In this document: positions 32,977-45,784 of the stretch, piece by piece | Position numbering within the stretch: the stretch's first letter is position 1 | Layout of the letters: the number at the start of each line of letters is the position of its first letter | Origin: Triticum aestivum | Taxonomy: Eukaryota; Streptophyta; Magnoliopsida; Poales; Poaceae | Direction of reading: 5' to 3' | Length of the DNA stretch: 64,000 nt | NCBI RefSeq assembly: GCF_018294505.1 | Contig: NC_057808.1 | Coordinates: forward strand, 222,597,325 to 222,661,324 | Notes under the pieces: model-generated | What the model was told of the DNA's origin: nothing | The model's input: the letters and a program-made list of their open reading frames with translations, nothing else | The model's database searches: none | Program-made: the position numbers and the translations under genes

Positions 32977-33000
32977 CAACTTGTTGAGCTAGGGTTTGTA

Positions 33001-35509
33001 TGCCCTTTCTTCTTTCTCTGATCTCTTTTGCACGCTAACTATCCATTTTCTTTCCCTGCTAGTTTGCAGGTATTGCCAACTTCTTCTCACCGTTCGGTTG
33101 CAACCATTCTTGGACTTCTTCTCTTTGACGTGGGCTATCTCATCGATGTGTTTGTTCTTGTCGCTCATGTCCACCGCGTCAAGGGTTGCTCGATCGATTT
33201 CTCCATGGTTGTTTCGCCACCTTTTGTGTGTCTTATATAGCCGATTCTTATCATGTTGGTTATCAGTCGTCTTATTTTTTGGTGTGGTTTCTTGCTGAAT
33301 ATATTTAAGTTGTATTGTTGATTCGTGTGTAAAGATGTGGTCTGTTATCGTCTCTGTAATCCCTGTTTTGGAGGGCATGTCGGTACAGCTTAGTTTACTA
33401 GTGGTTTCTTATGTGTGTGAGATTGCTGAAGGTGGGCTTGTGCTGGCCAAAATAGGGATCAAGCTACTTGGGATGTCGTCTCTCCCAAGTCAAAGATCCT
33501 CGCTCGTGAGTGCCTTCTGTGTCGTCCGATCCGCGCCCGCCTCATGGCGGTGCCTACCTGCCGCACTATCAGCCGTCTGATCGGGCCTAGGCGTTCGTCG
33601 ACATTCCTACCTGGTGCCGGACGCCCTTGTTCCATCACCATGGTCTTGGGGTCCATCTCCAAGGGACATGCACATCACATATACTAAGGTGAACTCTATC
33701 CTTTATGCATGTCTAGTTGGTTATCTCATGATGGCATACTACTTGAACCTCCTCCCTTGTGCATACATAGGAGAATCACACATGTTAAGGAGGAGTGCAA
33801 ACACAAGTTTACACCTACATCATCCATGAGGGAAGCTTGGAAGCAGAGAAAAAAGCACAAGACAAAGATGGAGGATCTACCATCTGGCGGTCGGACTATC
33901 CGGTCACTTTGTGCGGACTGTCTGGCTAGAAGGGCACATAGCACCCAAAGAAAAGAAAAATTAGTCGGACGTTGACCTAACTGTCTGGCCACCCAAAGTG
34001 TCCGATCACCCGAGTTTGCACCCGCATTCGACCATCTGCGAGTCCACCTCGTGCTTTCTCCAACGCCTGGACTGTCCGCACACTTTCTGGCCGGACTGTC
34101 CGGCCGAGTCTTGCGGCGCGTAGTAAAAGGCCCACGGTCCATGTATTCCCTTCTCACATACCCCTTCGTGGGTGGACCAATTATAACACTCCCCCACCAC
34201 CTCTCTAGGGTTAGAAAAGACTAGAACTAAAACCATAGATATTTTCTCATGTATCTTCCCTTTGTGGGATCTATCTTCCCTAGTGGAACAATGTCCTCGT
34301 CTTGAGGAGAAGGGTTCCCCTAGCAAATCATCAAGACATCCACTTGTGGAGAAGAAAAGCTTCATAGAAGCATCAAGTCCTCTTTGTTCTAGGACTTGGG
34401 GAAGAACCCTATCTTGTTCCATCTCTCTCATAGAAGCATCAAGCCCTCTTTGTCAAGGGTCTAACTATGTGTATTTTGATTTGCATGTACGTGTGTTGAT
34501 TTGAGTGTTTTCCCTCGTGTTCCCCCTCCGGTTCATCATATTCTTTGCGTTCTTCCACAAATTCACCTCAATTCATGAAGACTGGGCTAACCTTGAGGCT
34601 TTACCTACATAATTTGGGATCATGAGTTTATACCTTCCTTTGCGTTCCCCTAGCCCAATTTTTTCTTTTTCCCCATCCATTTTGAGCAAGAAATCTCATT
34701 TTCCCGCCCCAAATCAAGTTTTTGGACCCCTTTAGGATCTGAACTTTCCTTACCCGCCCGGACTGACCAGGCATTTTCGAGCCAAACTGTTTGAACAACT
34801 CATTCGTAAAACAAAATCGGATCTAACCTGCCTGGATGTCGCCAGGACTGTCGAGCCAAGTGTGCGGCCAGACAAAATCAGCTTCAGGGTTTTCATCATT
34901 TTGGCCATAACTTTCACATCCGAACTCCGATTTAAGCGATCTTACGCTCTTTTTGAAGCTATCGACGCGCCTAAGACCCTCACATATGTGTCTACATCGT
35001 GGCAACCATGAGCACCGTTTGGAGGTGTTCCTAAGTGTTGTGCCGCAAGCCGGTGTCGTGGACCATCTGCAGCAGGCGCCTGCTTCTTGTGAGCATCACC
35101 TCCATGGATGTGGGTTGTGCTCACTTGGTCATGTGATTGGAGGGATCTCTTTTGTCCTTGGTCTAAGTGTGTAGGTGCGTGCGATCACGCTGATGGATAG
35201 AAGTAGAGGGCCGCTTTATAGGATGGTGCAAGTTGCGGTGTGTTCGCATGTGCATTGGCCATGTCGTTGTACAATATGCTCCTCGATGCATGCTCCCCGG
35301 CATCAGTTTCCTACATGCCTTCTCTTCCATTACTCCCCTCGGCATGCGAAGTAGCTGATGTGTAAGTGCGGATGCATTATTGACCGTTCTATGCATCGGG
35401 AACTGCTTCTCCTCTATTTCTTCACCCTCTCATTCGTTTGTGTTCAACAAGTACATGTTCTACAATCTTTTAGCATTTCACGTCCTTCTTAAATAATTTT
35501 CCTATTTTC
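33001..35509. other. Unassigned DNA with recurring CGGACTGTCCGG-like motif
   Basis: No gene is supported. Between about 33890 and 34120, and again at 34750-34880, variants of the near-palindrome GGACTGTCCGG recur (for example GCGGACTGTCTGG, CTGGACTGTCCGC and GCCGGACTGTCCGGCC). Grass LTRs with such motifs exist, so a decayed LTR is possible, but no ends are visible. Confidence 0.4.
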
Positions 35510-35511
35510 TA

Positions 35512-35591
35512 CTCCCTTCGTCCCATAATATAAGAACTTTTTTATACTAGTGTAGTATCAAAAACACTCTTATATTACGGGACGGAGGGAG
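35512..35591. mobile_element. Stowaway-like MITE, 80 bp
   Basis: CTCCCTTCGTCCCATAATAT and its inverted partner ATATTACGGGACGGAGGGAG, flanked by TA on both sides (35510-35511 and 35592-35593). It folds into an almost perfect hairpin. Confidence 0.9.
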
Positions 35592-36376
35592 TATCAAACT
35601 AGGCACATACTCCTACTCGAAACCATAGCCCTCGGGTCTGGTCATTCCGAAGTGGGGTTTCAGGTGGACGTGGTTGCCCAGATTCATTGCTTCGATCATG
35701 GCTTGAAGATAATCGCCATCATCACCCACGACCCAGGGGTTGTTTAGGGATTATCAAGACCGTATCGAGCTCCCTTCAAATGGAGGAGATAAAAAATATC
35801 GGTTTCAATGCAGAGTTCACCGACCACGTTCGTGTAACGAAGTAAGGCGCATCGTCCTTAAGTGCTTGCCCAGCATGCCAAGTGAGCACCACAGATTTTT
35901 TTTCTTTGGTGAGGACATATTCGTCTATGGGGTGGTGATCGGCAAAGACAGTGATGTGTTGAGGAGCACCTTGGTGATTGGGAGGATTGTCGGCGCGCGT
36001 GGGGCCACCGTCATGCGGTGGCTTGGGTCGCGCACGTGTGAATTGTCACGTCCACTTTTTCGCACATGAAGAGTGGGCCATACCCTCATGTTGGCGTCTT
36101 CGGCCCCTGAGGCAGCCCCTCAATCCCATGTGCGCCGCCCCACGCGCAACCTGGTGGCCTGGTCCGTGCTTAGGTGGGGTTGTGGTCATTCGATCTTTTT
36201 CTGCTCGACACACGAAAACTTCCTACCATCACATAGCTTAACATGTTGCTTTCAGATGTGTGTGCTGCATGGTTCGCTGAGATCTTATTTCTAATGGTAT
36301 GCTTAACTTTTAGGTTGCATTTGTTGGAATCTATTTCATAAGGTTACTTGCCTTCTTTCTAGGGTCGATGGACCAT

Positions 36377-36645
36377 AAGAAAAATTCAAAGTCCATTCGC
36401 CTACTTAAGCAAATGGCTTACGTGTCGCAAAAGAAAGCAATGGAAAATGATCATCGTCGGACCAAATGCAAATGTAGTAAAAACATAATTATTTTCATAT
36501 AGTTTAGAAGAAAAAACTCAAATAGTTCACTTCCTTCCAAGCTGCAGTTAGTCTTTGCGCCAATGGCGCAACTAGCAATCTATTGCTAGAAAGGGAGAAA
36601 GGGGGCGGTGTTTGTGTGTGGGATCGATAAGGACACACACACACA

Positions 36646-36690
<45 letters not shown>

Positions 36691-37417
36691 AGAGAGGGGG
36701 AGAGAGAGCACATGTTCATGAGCGGCATAGGGAGACATGCCTACTAGATGGAAAGATCGAGAACGGCCTTTGGATTTTGTGGTCTGGCGAGATGGTGTGT
36801 TCTGGTATGTCTTCCTGGCCTTTGGATGTTACGACCTTGTCGATCGGTGTATGTGGCTACACGTTCTCATTGATCGCTCTCACCTAGCCTAATCATCTCG
36901 TCGATGTACTTGGCTTCCTTCTACTCGTGTGGTTTCGGCTGGGGGTGTGTGGTTCCAATGGTTCAGGTCATTTGTCGTGGGGGTCTGGTCGGGCTTTGTA
37001 TCAATCTGGTCGTTAGGTTAAACTACCTGGACAACAAAGCATATGGTCAATGATCATTGTTTTCTGTCATTAGTAAAAATGTAAGGCAATTACAAACACA
37101 ATACAAATATAATCACTTGCAGGAAATTCACCAGAAATATTGTTCAAATGGTTCACCTAATTTCAAGGTGGTTATTTTCCCGTCGCATTTACGAGATGAG
37201 TAAAGGCTGAAGCATAACAAAAATCTCAGAGTCCATTCACCCGCTCAAGAAAATGACTTATGTGTTGCCACAGAAAGCCATGGGCAAGGTTCATCATCAA
37301 GGAAAATACAAATGTGGTAAAAACATAATCATTTGCAGACAACTGACGAAAAAAAATCCTTCAAATAGTTGGCTTAGCTTTCAGGCTGCAGTTGGTCTGT
37401 GCGCCAATGGTGTAATG
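36377..37417. repeat. Degenerate 200 bp repeated block
   Basis: 36377-36570 and 37214-37417 align over their length. Both carry AAGTCCATTCGCC or GAGTCCATTCACCC, then AATG(A/G)CTTA, GTAAAAACATAAT, TCAAATAGTT and CTGCAGTT. Both then end GCGCCAATGG. Weaker relatives lie near 37060-37180 and 37750-37850. Spacing is irregular, so it is not a simple tandem array. Confidence 0.65.
36633..36684. repeat. Compound microsatellite (AC)n then (AG)n
   Basis: Eight AC units at 36633-36648, then an almost pure run of about 17 AG units at 36651-36684, with further AG-rich sequence to 36708. Confidence 0.95.
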
Positions 37418-38130
37418 TGTCATATAGTAATAATAAAGTCATAAACCCACAATGTGTGCCCGGGGAGCATGGGCGTACCCCACATGCCAACTCGGGTGCA
37501 CTGAGCGTTTGCAGGCCAGGTCTGTGGCTATTTGACTGTTGGCGTGCGTCGGCTGGGTTATCCTCTACATTGTTGCCGGGTCGATTTAGGGTGGTTGCTT
37601 TCCGGCTTCATTTTACCGACCACTTTGGGTGTGCTGTCGGTTGTCGGTTAGAAGATCGTTGGGTAGGCTAGTTCTCGGTATGTCTGGGTCGGCGTTCTGG
37701 TGCTTGGTTTGTCTAGTTTGGTGTTACCTGGGTCGGCATGCACCATCTAATTAACACAACATGATCAAAGTCATTGGAATCATGTGTTTGCATATGATTG
37801 TGAAAAACCTCCTCAAATAGTTCACTTGATTCTCAGGTTGTATTTTGTTTTTGCTTGAAAGACAAGAGCGGGATGCGCGGCAAAGTTCACATATATCTCA
37901 TGGTCAGAGCTGGCTGAATCAGACAACAACGCGGTGGCCAGCTAAAACTTGGGCTAGTGGACCGGCGCTTAGCAGCTGCCTTTTGTTTTTCACAATTTTG
38001 GGGGAAGATATTAGTTTAGGGAGTGGCAAACCAATCAATACTACTAAGTACTCGACCGATTTTCTTTTACTTTTTTTAAGTTTTTAAGTTTTTAGCTTTT
38101 TTAGGAGAGTTTATTCTTTAGCTATGGAAC

Positions 38131-38408
38131 AATGTGTGGTGTCCAGCAGCGGAGTGCTTCTTTGTAGCCCTTCTAGCGCTGAACTGGTGCGCACGCGCCC
38201 TGTGATCGTGGGCCGGCTGCCGGGGGGGTGACCCCCAGGTAGGAAACGGAACCCGAATCCTCTTTCAAAACATCAGGGCGGCTGGCGCCCCTCAATCCGG
38301 CTGGCCTGTAGGCCGGCTTCCCAGCGCGGGCCAGATGGGCGGCTTCCCAGCTCGGCCAGCGGCCATTCCATCCGGACATACAACAAAAGAACTCCCCACG
38401 ACGGGGCA
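38131..38408 (+). repeat. Element H: older gypsy LTR, left part (left edge uncertain)
   Basis: This GC-rich stretch is continuous with 45785 onward once element I and one copy of its GGGCA duplication are removed. The combined LTR ends ACCACGACA at 46380. The left edge near TGTGTGGTGTCC is a guess; no inverted terminus or duplication confirms it. Confidence 0.4.
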
Positions 38409-38885
38409 TGATACATCTCCATCGTATCTATAATTTTTTATTGTTCCATGCATATATTCTACAACTTTTACATACTTTTGGCAACTTTTTATACTATTTT
38501 TGGGACTAACATATTGATCCAGTGCCCAGTGCCAGTTCCTGTTTGTTGCATGTTTTTTGTTTCGCAGAAAATTCATATCAAACGGAGTCCAAACGGGATA
38601 AAAACTTACGGAGATTTTTTTGGAGTATATGTGAATTTCGGGAAGTGGAATCAACGCGAGACAATGCCTGAGGGGCCCACGAGGGTGAGGGGGCGCCCCA
38701 GGGGGTAGGACGCGCCCTGGGCCCTCGTGGCCACTCCGTAAGGCGGTTGGTGCCCTTCTTTAGCTACAAGAAAGCCAATATCTGGATAAAAATTCTATCA
38801 AAATTTCAGCCCAATCGGAGTTACGGATGTCCGGGAATTTAAGAAACAGTGAAAGGGCAGAATCAGGGAGCGCAGAAACAGAAGG

Positions 38886-38921
<36 letters not shown>

Positions 38922-39752
38922 AACTCTTCCCTCCTTTATGAAACGGTGTAACCCCTCTTTTACCTGCTGTAATCTCTACTTAAACATGGTGCTCAACGCT
39001 ATATATTATTTCCCAATGATGTATGGCTATCCTATGATGTTTGAGTAGATCCGTTTTGTCCTATGGGTTAATTGATGATCGTGATTAGTTTGAGTTGCAT
39101 GTTTTATTATTGGTGTTGTCCTATGGTGCTCTCCGTGTCGCGCAAGCGTGAGGGATCCCCGTTGTAGGGTTTGCAATATGTTCATGATTTCTTCATGGTG
39201 GGTGGCGTGAGTGAGAGAAGCACAGACCAGAGTAAGTAGGTTGTTTGCGTATGGGAGTAAAGAGGACTTGATGCCTTATAATGCTATGATTGGGTTTTAC
39301 CTTAATGATCTTTAGTAGTTGCGGATGGTTGCTAGAGTTCCAATCATAAGTGCATATGATCCAAGAAGAGAAAGTATGTTAGCTTATGCCTCTCCCTCAA
39401 ATAAAATTGCAATAGTGATTACCGGTCTAGTTATCGATGGTCTAGGGACAAATAACTTTCTCGTGACAAAAAGCTCTCTACTAAAACTAACTTAGTTGTT
39501 TCTTTATCTAAACAACCTCTAGAATTTATTTACGTGCTATTTATTATCTTGCAAACCTATCCAACAACACCTACAAAGTACTTCTAGTTTCATACTTGTT
39601 CTAGGTAAAGCGAACGTTAAGCGTGTGTAGAGTTGTATCGGTGGTCGATAGAACTTGAGGGAATATTTGTTCTACCTTTAGCTCCTCGTTGGGTTCGACA
39701 CTCTTACTTATCGAAAGAGGCTACAATTGATCCCTATACTTGTGGGTCATCA
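38409..39752 (+). repeat. Element I 5' LTR with internal deletion
   Basis: 1344 bp, 178 bp shorter than the 3' LTR. The leader segment found at about 44765-44960 in the 3' LTR is missing here, and a (GA) microsatellite (38891-38918) has grown at the same place. Confidence 0.9.
38891..38918. repeat. (GA)14 microsatellite in LTR I
   Basis: Pure GA run; the matching position in the 3' LTR (about 44745-44754) has only a few GA units. Confidence 0.95.
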
Positions 39753-39763
39753 AGACCTTTTTC

Positions 39764-39780
39764 TGGCGCTGTTGCCGGGG
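39764..39780 (+). other. Element I primer-binding site
   Basis: TGGCGCTGTTGCCGGGG, one mismatch to the complement of the tRNA-Asp 3' end, 11 bases after the LTR as in element A. Confidence 0.85.
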
Positions 39781-39875
39781 AGCAATAGCGTGGGTGAATA
39801 TTCTCGTGTGTGCTTGTTTGCTTTATCACTAAGTGGATTTTATTTGATGTTTTAAGTTGTTCTCTATCTTTAGTT

Positions 39876-41225
39876 ATGGATATGGAACATGAAATACCAA
39901 AAAAATTAGGTTTACTTGCTACTCATGGAGATGGGGAACCTCCTAAAACCCTCGATGCTCATTATGTGAAAGATATTATGCACTACTTTAATAATCCTGA
40001 GAAAACCCCATTCATTTGTATAATGGGAGACACGTTGGATCAACGTGAATACTTTAGGGATTATCGCTTGACTCAAAAAGGGAAACTATGATGGGATCAA
40101 ATTTATATGTTGCATTGGTATGCTCGGCAACTATGCTTGAGATATGATTATACTTGTTTCTCTAAGATGAAGGCTCCACACCTTCCCTTTTCATGCAAAT
40201 TTAATGATAATGAAACCTTATCTTCGTATGCTAATGGTATATATGATTACTATGATGTGGAACGAATAGAAGAATTTGTTGCTTTTAAGGGTGCTTGTGA
40301 AATTGAATCTTTGTTTAAAGAGTTTGAAGATTTTGATGATTTAGTTTATAGACCTGAAAATTTAGCTATCCTTAAATATTTCTATGAGAATTATAAATAC
40401 AATTATGATATTGATGAATTTATTGAGAAAGTCTCCGTTGTCCGAGAAGAGACTAATATTTTGCAGGAGTCTATGGAAGAAGAAATTGATGAAACTGTGA
40501 GCTCATTGGATGAAAAAGATGATGAGGAGAGCGAAGAACAAAAGGAGGAAGATCGGATTAGCTACCCGTGCCCACCTTATAATGAGAGTAACTCTCCAAC
40601 TCATAGATTATTTAATGTCCCTTCGTTCTTACCGAAGGATGAATGCAATGATAATTGCTATGATCCCATTGATTCGTTTGAAATATCCCTTTTTGATGAA
40701 CTTGATGCTTGCTATTCTTGTGGCAAAGATGCCAATATGAATTATGCTTATGGAGATGAACTTGCTATTGTTCCTTATGTTAAACATGAAATTGTTGCTA
40801 TTGCACCCACACATGATAGTCCTATTATCTTTTTGAATTCTCCAAACTACACTATATCGGAGAAGTTTGCACTTATTAAGGATTATATTGATGGGTGGCC
40901 TTTTACCGTTGCACATGATAATTTTGATGAATATAATATGCATGTGCTTGCTGCTCCTACTTGCAATTATTATGAGAGAGGAACTACATCTCCGCCTCTC
41001 TATGTTTCCAACACGATAAAATTGCAAGAAACTTCTTATGCTATGCATTGGCCTTTACTTGATGTGCATGAATTGTTCTTGTATGACATGCCGATGCATA
41101 GGAAGAGAGTTAGAATTCGTCATTGCTTGATATATGTTGCTTTGAGCTCGCTACTAAATGCCAAATCTTTGCTAATTCAAATTGGCTTTGATATACCTTG
41201 GGATCCGGCTGGATTCATTACTTGA
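39876..41225 (+). pseudogene. Element I ORF, conserved protein of unknown function, one stop
   Basis: Start chosen at ATG 39876 (MDMEHEIPKKLGLLATHGDG), the first in frame after the PBS; the upstream frame is leader. TGA at 40089-40091 interrupts it, where element J has a leucine codon (TTA). Otherwise open to 41225, about 449 residues. Features are an acidic middle (EEEIDETVSSLDEKDDEESE), a Cys-containing CYSCGKDANMNYAYGDELAI, and a C-terminal DMPMHRKRVRIRH and PWDPAGFIT. I recognise no gag, protease or polymerase motif. J carries the same protein, over 80 percent identical in its C-terminal half by eye, which suggests it was functional. It may be a gag replacement or packaging protein; that is inference. 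Confidence 0.75.
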
Positions 41226-44200
41226 GCACCTTATGCCTAGCTTAATGGCTTTAAAGAAAGTGTTGCCAGGGAGACAACCCGGAAGTTTTAGATAGTCATT
41301 TATTTCTGTTGAGTGCTTTTATAGAGTTTAAAAACAAAAAAATAAAGAGGGGAACCCAAAACTTTTCAAAAAGGAAAGTGAAAGTGAGAGGACAAGCATT
41401 GTTGAAGTGAGGGAGCTCCTTGAACTTTGTTCATGCTCACGGAAACTTTGTGAATCTTGATTACAGAAACTTTTTAACAAAAATAATTATCCCCTTGTAC
41501 AATTCCATTGTATTATAAAGATAATGTGCCAAGATTTGCCTTTAGGATGTTTACATTGCTTGTTGGTTTGTGCAGTGCAAAATAGAAACGTTGGCTGTAG
41601 TGCCCAATTTTAGCTTTTTTACTGGAACGTCAAACAGTTCTGAAACTTTTTGCACTGTCTTTCTATACAAATTTTTTATTTTTACTAATTTTTTCAGAAT
41701 ATTTGGAGTACCAAAAGTATGGTGAATGTTCAGATTACTACAGACTGTCCTGTTTAAGACAGATTCTGTTTTTGATGCATTGTTTGCTTGTTTTCATGAA
41801 ACTATCGATTTCTATCAGTGGATTAAGCCATGGAAAAGTTATATTACAGTAGCTACAATGCAAAAAAAATATGAATTGGTTTGCAAAAGTACTTAGAGTA
41901 GTGATTTTCTTTATTATACTAACGGATCTTACCGAACTTTCTGTTGAGTTTTGTGTGGATGAAGTGATCAAGGATCAAGGAGGTCTCGATATGAGGAGAA
42001 GGAGGAGAGGCAAGAGCTCAAGCTTGGGGATGCCCAAGGCACCCCAAGTAAATATTCAAGGAGACTCAAGCGTCTAAGCTTGGGGATGCCCCGGAAGGCA
42101 TCCCATCTTTTTTCAACAAGTATCAGTATGTTTTCGGTTTCGTTTCATTCATGTGATATGTGCAAATCTTGGAGCGTCTTTTGCATTTAGTTTTCACTTT
42201 TCTTTGATGCACCATGCTGGTATGAGAAGTCCATGGTTGATTTATAGAATGCTCATTGCACTTCACTTATAGCTTTTGAGTATGGCTTTATAGAATGCTT
42301 CATGTGCATCACATATATCATTTGAAGTTTTGATTGCGTGTTTCCCTACACATAGAAAAATGCCATTTGTAGAATACTCTTTTGCTTCACTTATATCTGT
42401 TAGAGCATGGGCATATCTTTTGTAGAAAGAATTAAACTCTCTTGCTTCACTTATATCTATTTAGAGAGATGATAGGAATTGGTCATTCACATGGTTAGCC
42501 ATAAAATCCTACATAAAACTTGTAGATCACTGAATATGATATGTTTGATTCCTTGCAATAGTTTTGCGATATAAAGGTGGTGATATTCGAGTCATGCTAG
42601 TGAGTAATTTTGGATTTGTAGCAATACTTGTGTTAAAGTTTGTGATTCCCGTAGCATGCACGTAAGGTGAACCGTTATGTGATGAAGTCGAAGCATGATT
42701 TATTTTTTGATTGTCATCCTTTGTGTGGAGGTCGGGATCGCGCTATGGTTAACTCCTACCAACCCTTCCCCTAGGAGCATGCGTGTAGTACTTTGTTTCG
42801 ATGGCTAATGAATTTTTGCAATAAGTATGTGAGTTCTTTATGACTAATGTCGAGTCCATGGATTATACGCACTCTCACCCTTCCATCATTGCTAGCCTTT
42901 TCGGTAACGCGCATTGTCCTTTCTCACCTCGAGAGTTGGTGCAAACTTCCCCGGTGCATCCAAACCCCGTGATACGATACGCTCTATCACACATAAGCCT
43001 CCTTATATCTTCCTCAAAATAGCCACCATACCTACCTATCATGGCATTTCCATAGCCATTCCGAGATATATTGCCATGCAACCTCCATCATCATATACAT
43101 GACTTGAGCATTCGCTGTCATATTTCTTTGCATGATCGTAAGATATCTAGCATAATATTTTCATGGCTTGTACATTTTTTTTGATATCTTTGCTATGCTA
43201 GATCATTGCACATCCTGGTACACTGCCAGAGGCATTCATATAGAGTCATATTTTGTTCTAGTATCGAGTTGTAATATTGAGTTGTAAGTAAATAAAAGTG
43301 TGATGATCATCATTATTACAACATTGTCCCATGTGAGGAAAGGATGATGGAAGCTATGATTCCCTCACAAGTTGGGATGAGTCTCCGGACTTTACAAAAA
43401 AAAGAGGCCAAAGAAGCCCACAAAAAAAAGGCCAAAGAAGCCCACCAAAAAAACAAAAAAATGAGAGAAAAAGAGAGAAGGGGCAATGCTACTATCCGTT
43501 TACCACACTTGTGCTTCAAAGTAGCACCATGTTCTTCATATAGGGAGTCTCTTGAGTTATCACTTTCATTTACTAGTGGGAATTTTCATTATAGAACTTG
43601 GCTTGTATATTCCAATGATGGGCTTCCTCAAATGCCCGAGGTCTTCACGAGCAAGAAAGTTGGATGCACACCCACTTAGTTTCCAGTTTGAGATTTCATA
43701 CACTTATAGCTCTTAGTGCATCCGTTGCATGGCAATCCCTACTCCTCACATTGACATCAATTGATGGGCATCTCCATAGCCCGTTGATTAGCCGCGTCGA
43801 AGTAAGACTTTCTCCTTTTTGTCTTCTCCACACAACCTCCACCATCATATTCTATTCCACCTATAGTGCTATATCCATGGCTCACGCTCATGTATTGCGT
43901 GAAAGTTGAAAAAGTTTGAGAATACTAAAGTATGAAACAATTGCTTGGCTAAAACCGGGGTTGTGCATGATTTAAGTACTTTGTGTGGAGAAGATGGAGC
44001 ATAGCCAGACCATATGATTTTGTAGGGGTAACTTTGTTTGGCCATGTTATTTTGAAAAGACATGATTGCTTTATCAGTATGCTTGAAGTATTATTGTCTT
44101 AATGTCAAATGATAGAATATTGCTTTGAATCACTCGTGTCTTAATATTCATGCCATGATTAGATTACATGATCAAGATTATGCTAGGTAGAAATCCACAT

Positions 44201-44262
44201 GAAAAATTCTCTTTTTATCATTTACTTACTCGAGGACGAGCATGAATTAAGCTTGGGGATGC
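41226..44262 (+). other. Element I noncoding internal region
   Basis: About 3 kb with no supported gene. It has repeated 'gcttcacttata' phrases (for example 42260, 42385, 42445) and a duplicated 'aagcttggggatgcc' motif (42024 and 42077), then the polypurine tract. Length and motifs match the same part of element J. Confidence 0.75.
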
Positions 44263-45784
44263 TGATACGTCTCCGTCATATCTATAATTTTTGATTGTTC
44301 CATGCCAATATTCTACAACTTTTACATACTTTTGGCAACTTTTTGTACTATTTTTGGTTCTAACATATTGATCCAGTGCCTAGTGCCAGTTCCTGTTTGT
44401 TGCATGTTTTTTGTTTCATAGAGAATCCATATCAAACGGAGTCCAAACGGGATAAAAACTTACGGAGATTTTTTTGGAATATATGTGAATTTTGGGAAGT
44501 GGAATCAACGTGAGATGATGCCCGAGGGGCCCACGAGGGTGAAGGGCGCATCCCAGGGGGTAGGGCGCGCCCTGGGCCCTCGTGGCCACTCCGTAAGGCA
44601 GTTGGTGCCCTTCTTTCGCCGCAAGAAAGCCAATATTCGAATAAAAATCATGTCAAAATTTCAGCCCAATCGGAGTTACGGATCTTCGGGAATTTAAGAA
44701 ACGGTGAAAGGGCAGAATCAGGGAGTACAGAAACAGAAGGAAACAGAGAGAGAAATCCAATCTCGGAGGGGCTCTTGCCCCTCCTCCGCCATGGAGGCCA
44801 TGGACTAGAGGGGAAACCCTTCTCCCATCTAGGGGAAGGTCAAGGAAGAAGAAGAAGGGGGGCTCTCTCCCCCTGTCTCCCGGTGGCGCCGAAATGCCGC
44901 CGGGGCCATCATCGCGACAACGATCTACACCAACAACTTCACCGCCGTCATCACCAAATCTTCCCCTCTCTATGAAGCGGTGTAACCCCTCTTTTACCCG
45001 CTGTAATCTCTACTAAAACATGGTGCTCAACGCTATATATTATTTCCCAATGATGTATGGCTATCCTATGATGTTTGAGTAGATCTGTTTTGTCCTATGG
45101 GTTAATTGATGACCGTGATTGGTTTGAGTTGCATGTTTTATTTGGTGATGTCCTATGGTGCTCTCCGTGTCGCGCAAGCGTGAGGGATCCCTGTTGTAGG
45201 GTTTGCAATATGTTCATGATTTGCTTTTGGTGGCTGGTGTGCGTGACAGAAGCACAGACCCGAGTAAGTAGATTGTTTGCGTATGGGAGTAAAGAGGACT
45301 TGATGCCTTATAATGCTATGGTTGGGTTTTACCTTAATGATCTTTAGTAGTTGCGGATGCTTGCTGGAGTTACAATCATAAGTGCATATGATCCAAGAAG
45401 AGAAAGTATGTTAGCTTATCCTCTCCCTCAAATAAAATTGCAATAGTGATTACCGGTCTAGTTATCGATTTTCTAGGGACAAATAACTTTCTCGTGACAA
45501 AAAGCTCTCTACTGAAACTAACTTAGTTGTTTCTTTATCTAAATAACCACTAGAATTTATTTACGCGCTCTTTATTATCTTGCAAACCTATACAACAACA
45601 CCTACAAAGTACTTCTAGTTTCATACTTGTTCTAGGTAAAGCGAACATTAAGCATGCGTAGAGTTGTATCGGTGGTCGATAGAACTTGAGGGAATATTTG
45701 TTCTACCTTTAGCTCCTCATTGGGTTCGACACTCTTACTTATCGAAAGAGGCTACAATTGATCCACTATACTTATGGGTTATCA
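44263..45784 (+). repeat. Element I 3' LTR
   Basis: 1522 bp from TGATACGTCTCC to GGGTTATCA, including the leader segment missing from the 5' LTR. Confidence 0.9.

Larger units (their letters stand above)
31816..33000. other. GC-rich block with decayed duplications
   Basis: GC content rises abruptly at about 31816. Two sets of degenerate direct repeats are present (next entries). Open frames of about 100 residues in several phases are explained by GC richness and do not agree with one another, so I call no gene. Confidence 0.5.
35594..38130. other. Unassigned DNA with degenerate repeated blocks and microsatellites
   Basis: No gene is supported. A 109-residue frame at 35740-36069 has no recognisable motif. 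Holds the microsatellite and repeated blocks listed separately. Confidence 0.4.
38409..45784 (+). mobile_element. Element I: non-autonomous gypsy-type retrotransposon
   Basis: LTRs at 38409-39752 and 44263-45784, duplication GGGCA at 38404-38408 and 45785-45789, a tRNA-Asp type PBS at 39764, one long ORF, a 3 kb noncoding part and a polypurine tract AAGCTTGGGGATGC before the 3' LTR. No protease, RT or integrase. It shares its whole layout with element J, of opposite orientation, and LTR type with element A. Sabrina/WHAM-like is my tentative family. Confidence 0.9.

Noticed and set aside
35740..36069. 109-codon open frame in unassigned DNA
   Set aside because: No recognisable domain, no promoter or splice context; may be chance in moderately GC-rich DNA.
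36650..36720. Open frame of repeated Arg/Glu residues
   Set aside because: It is a translation of the AG microsatellite.
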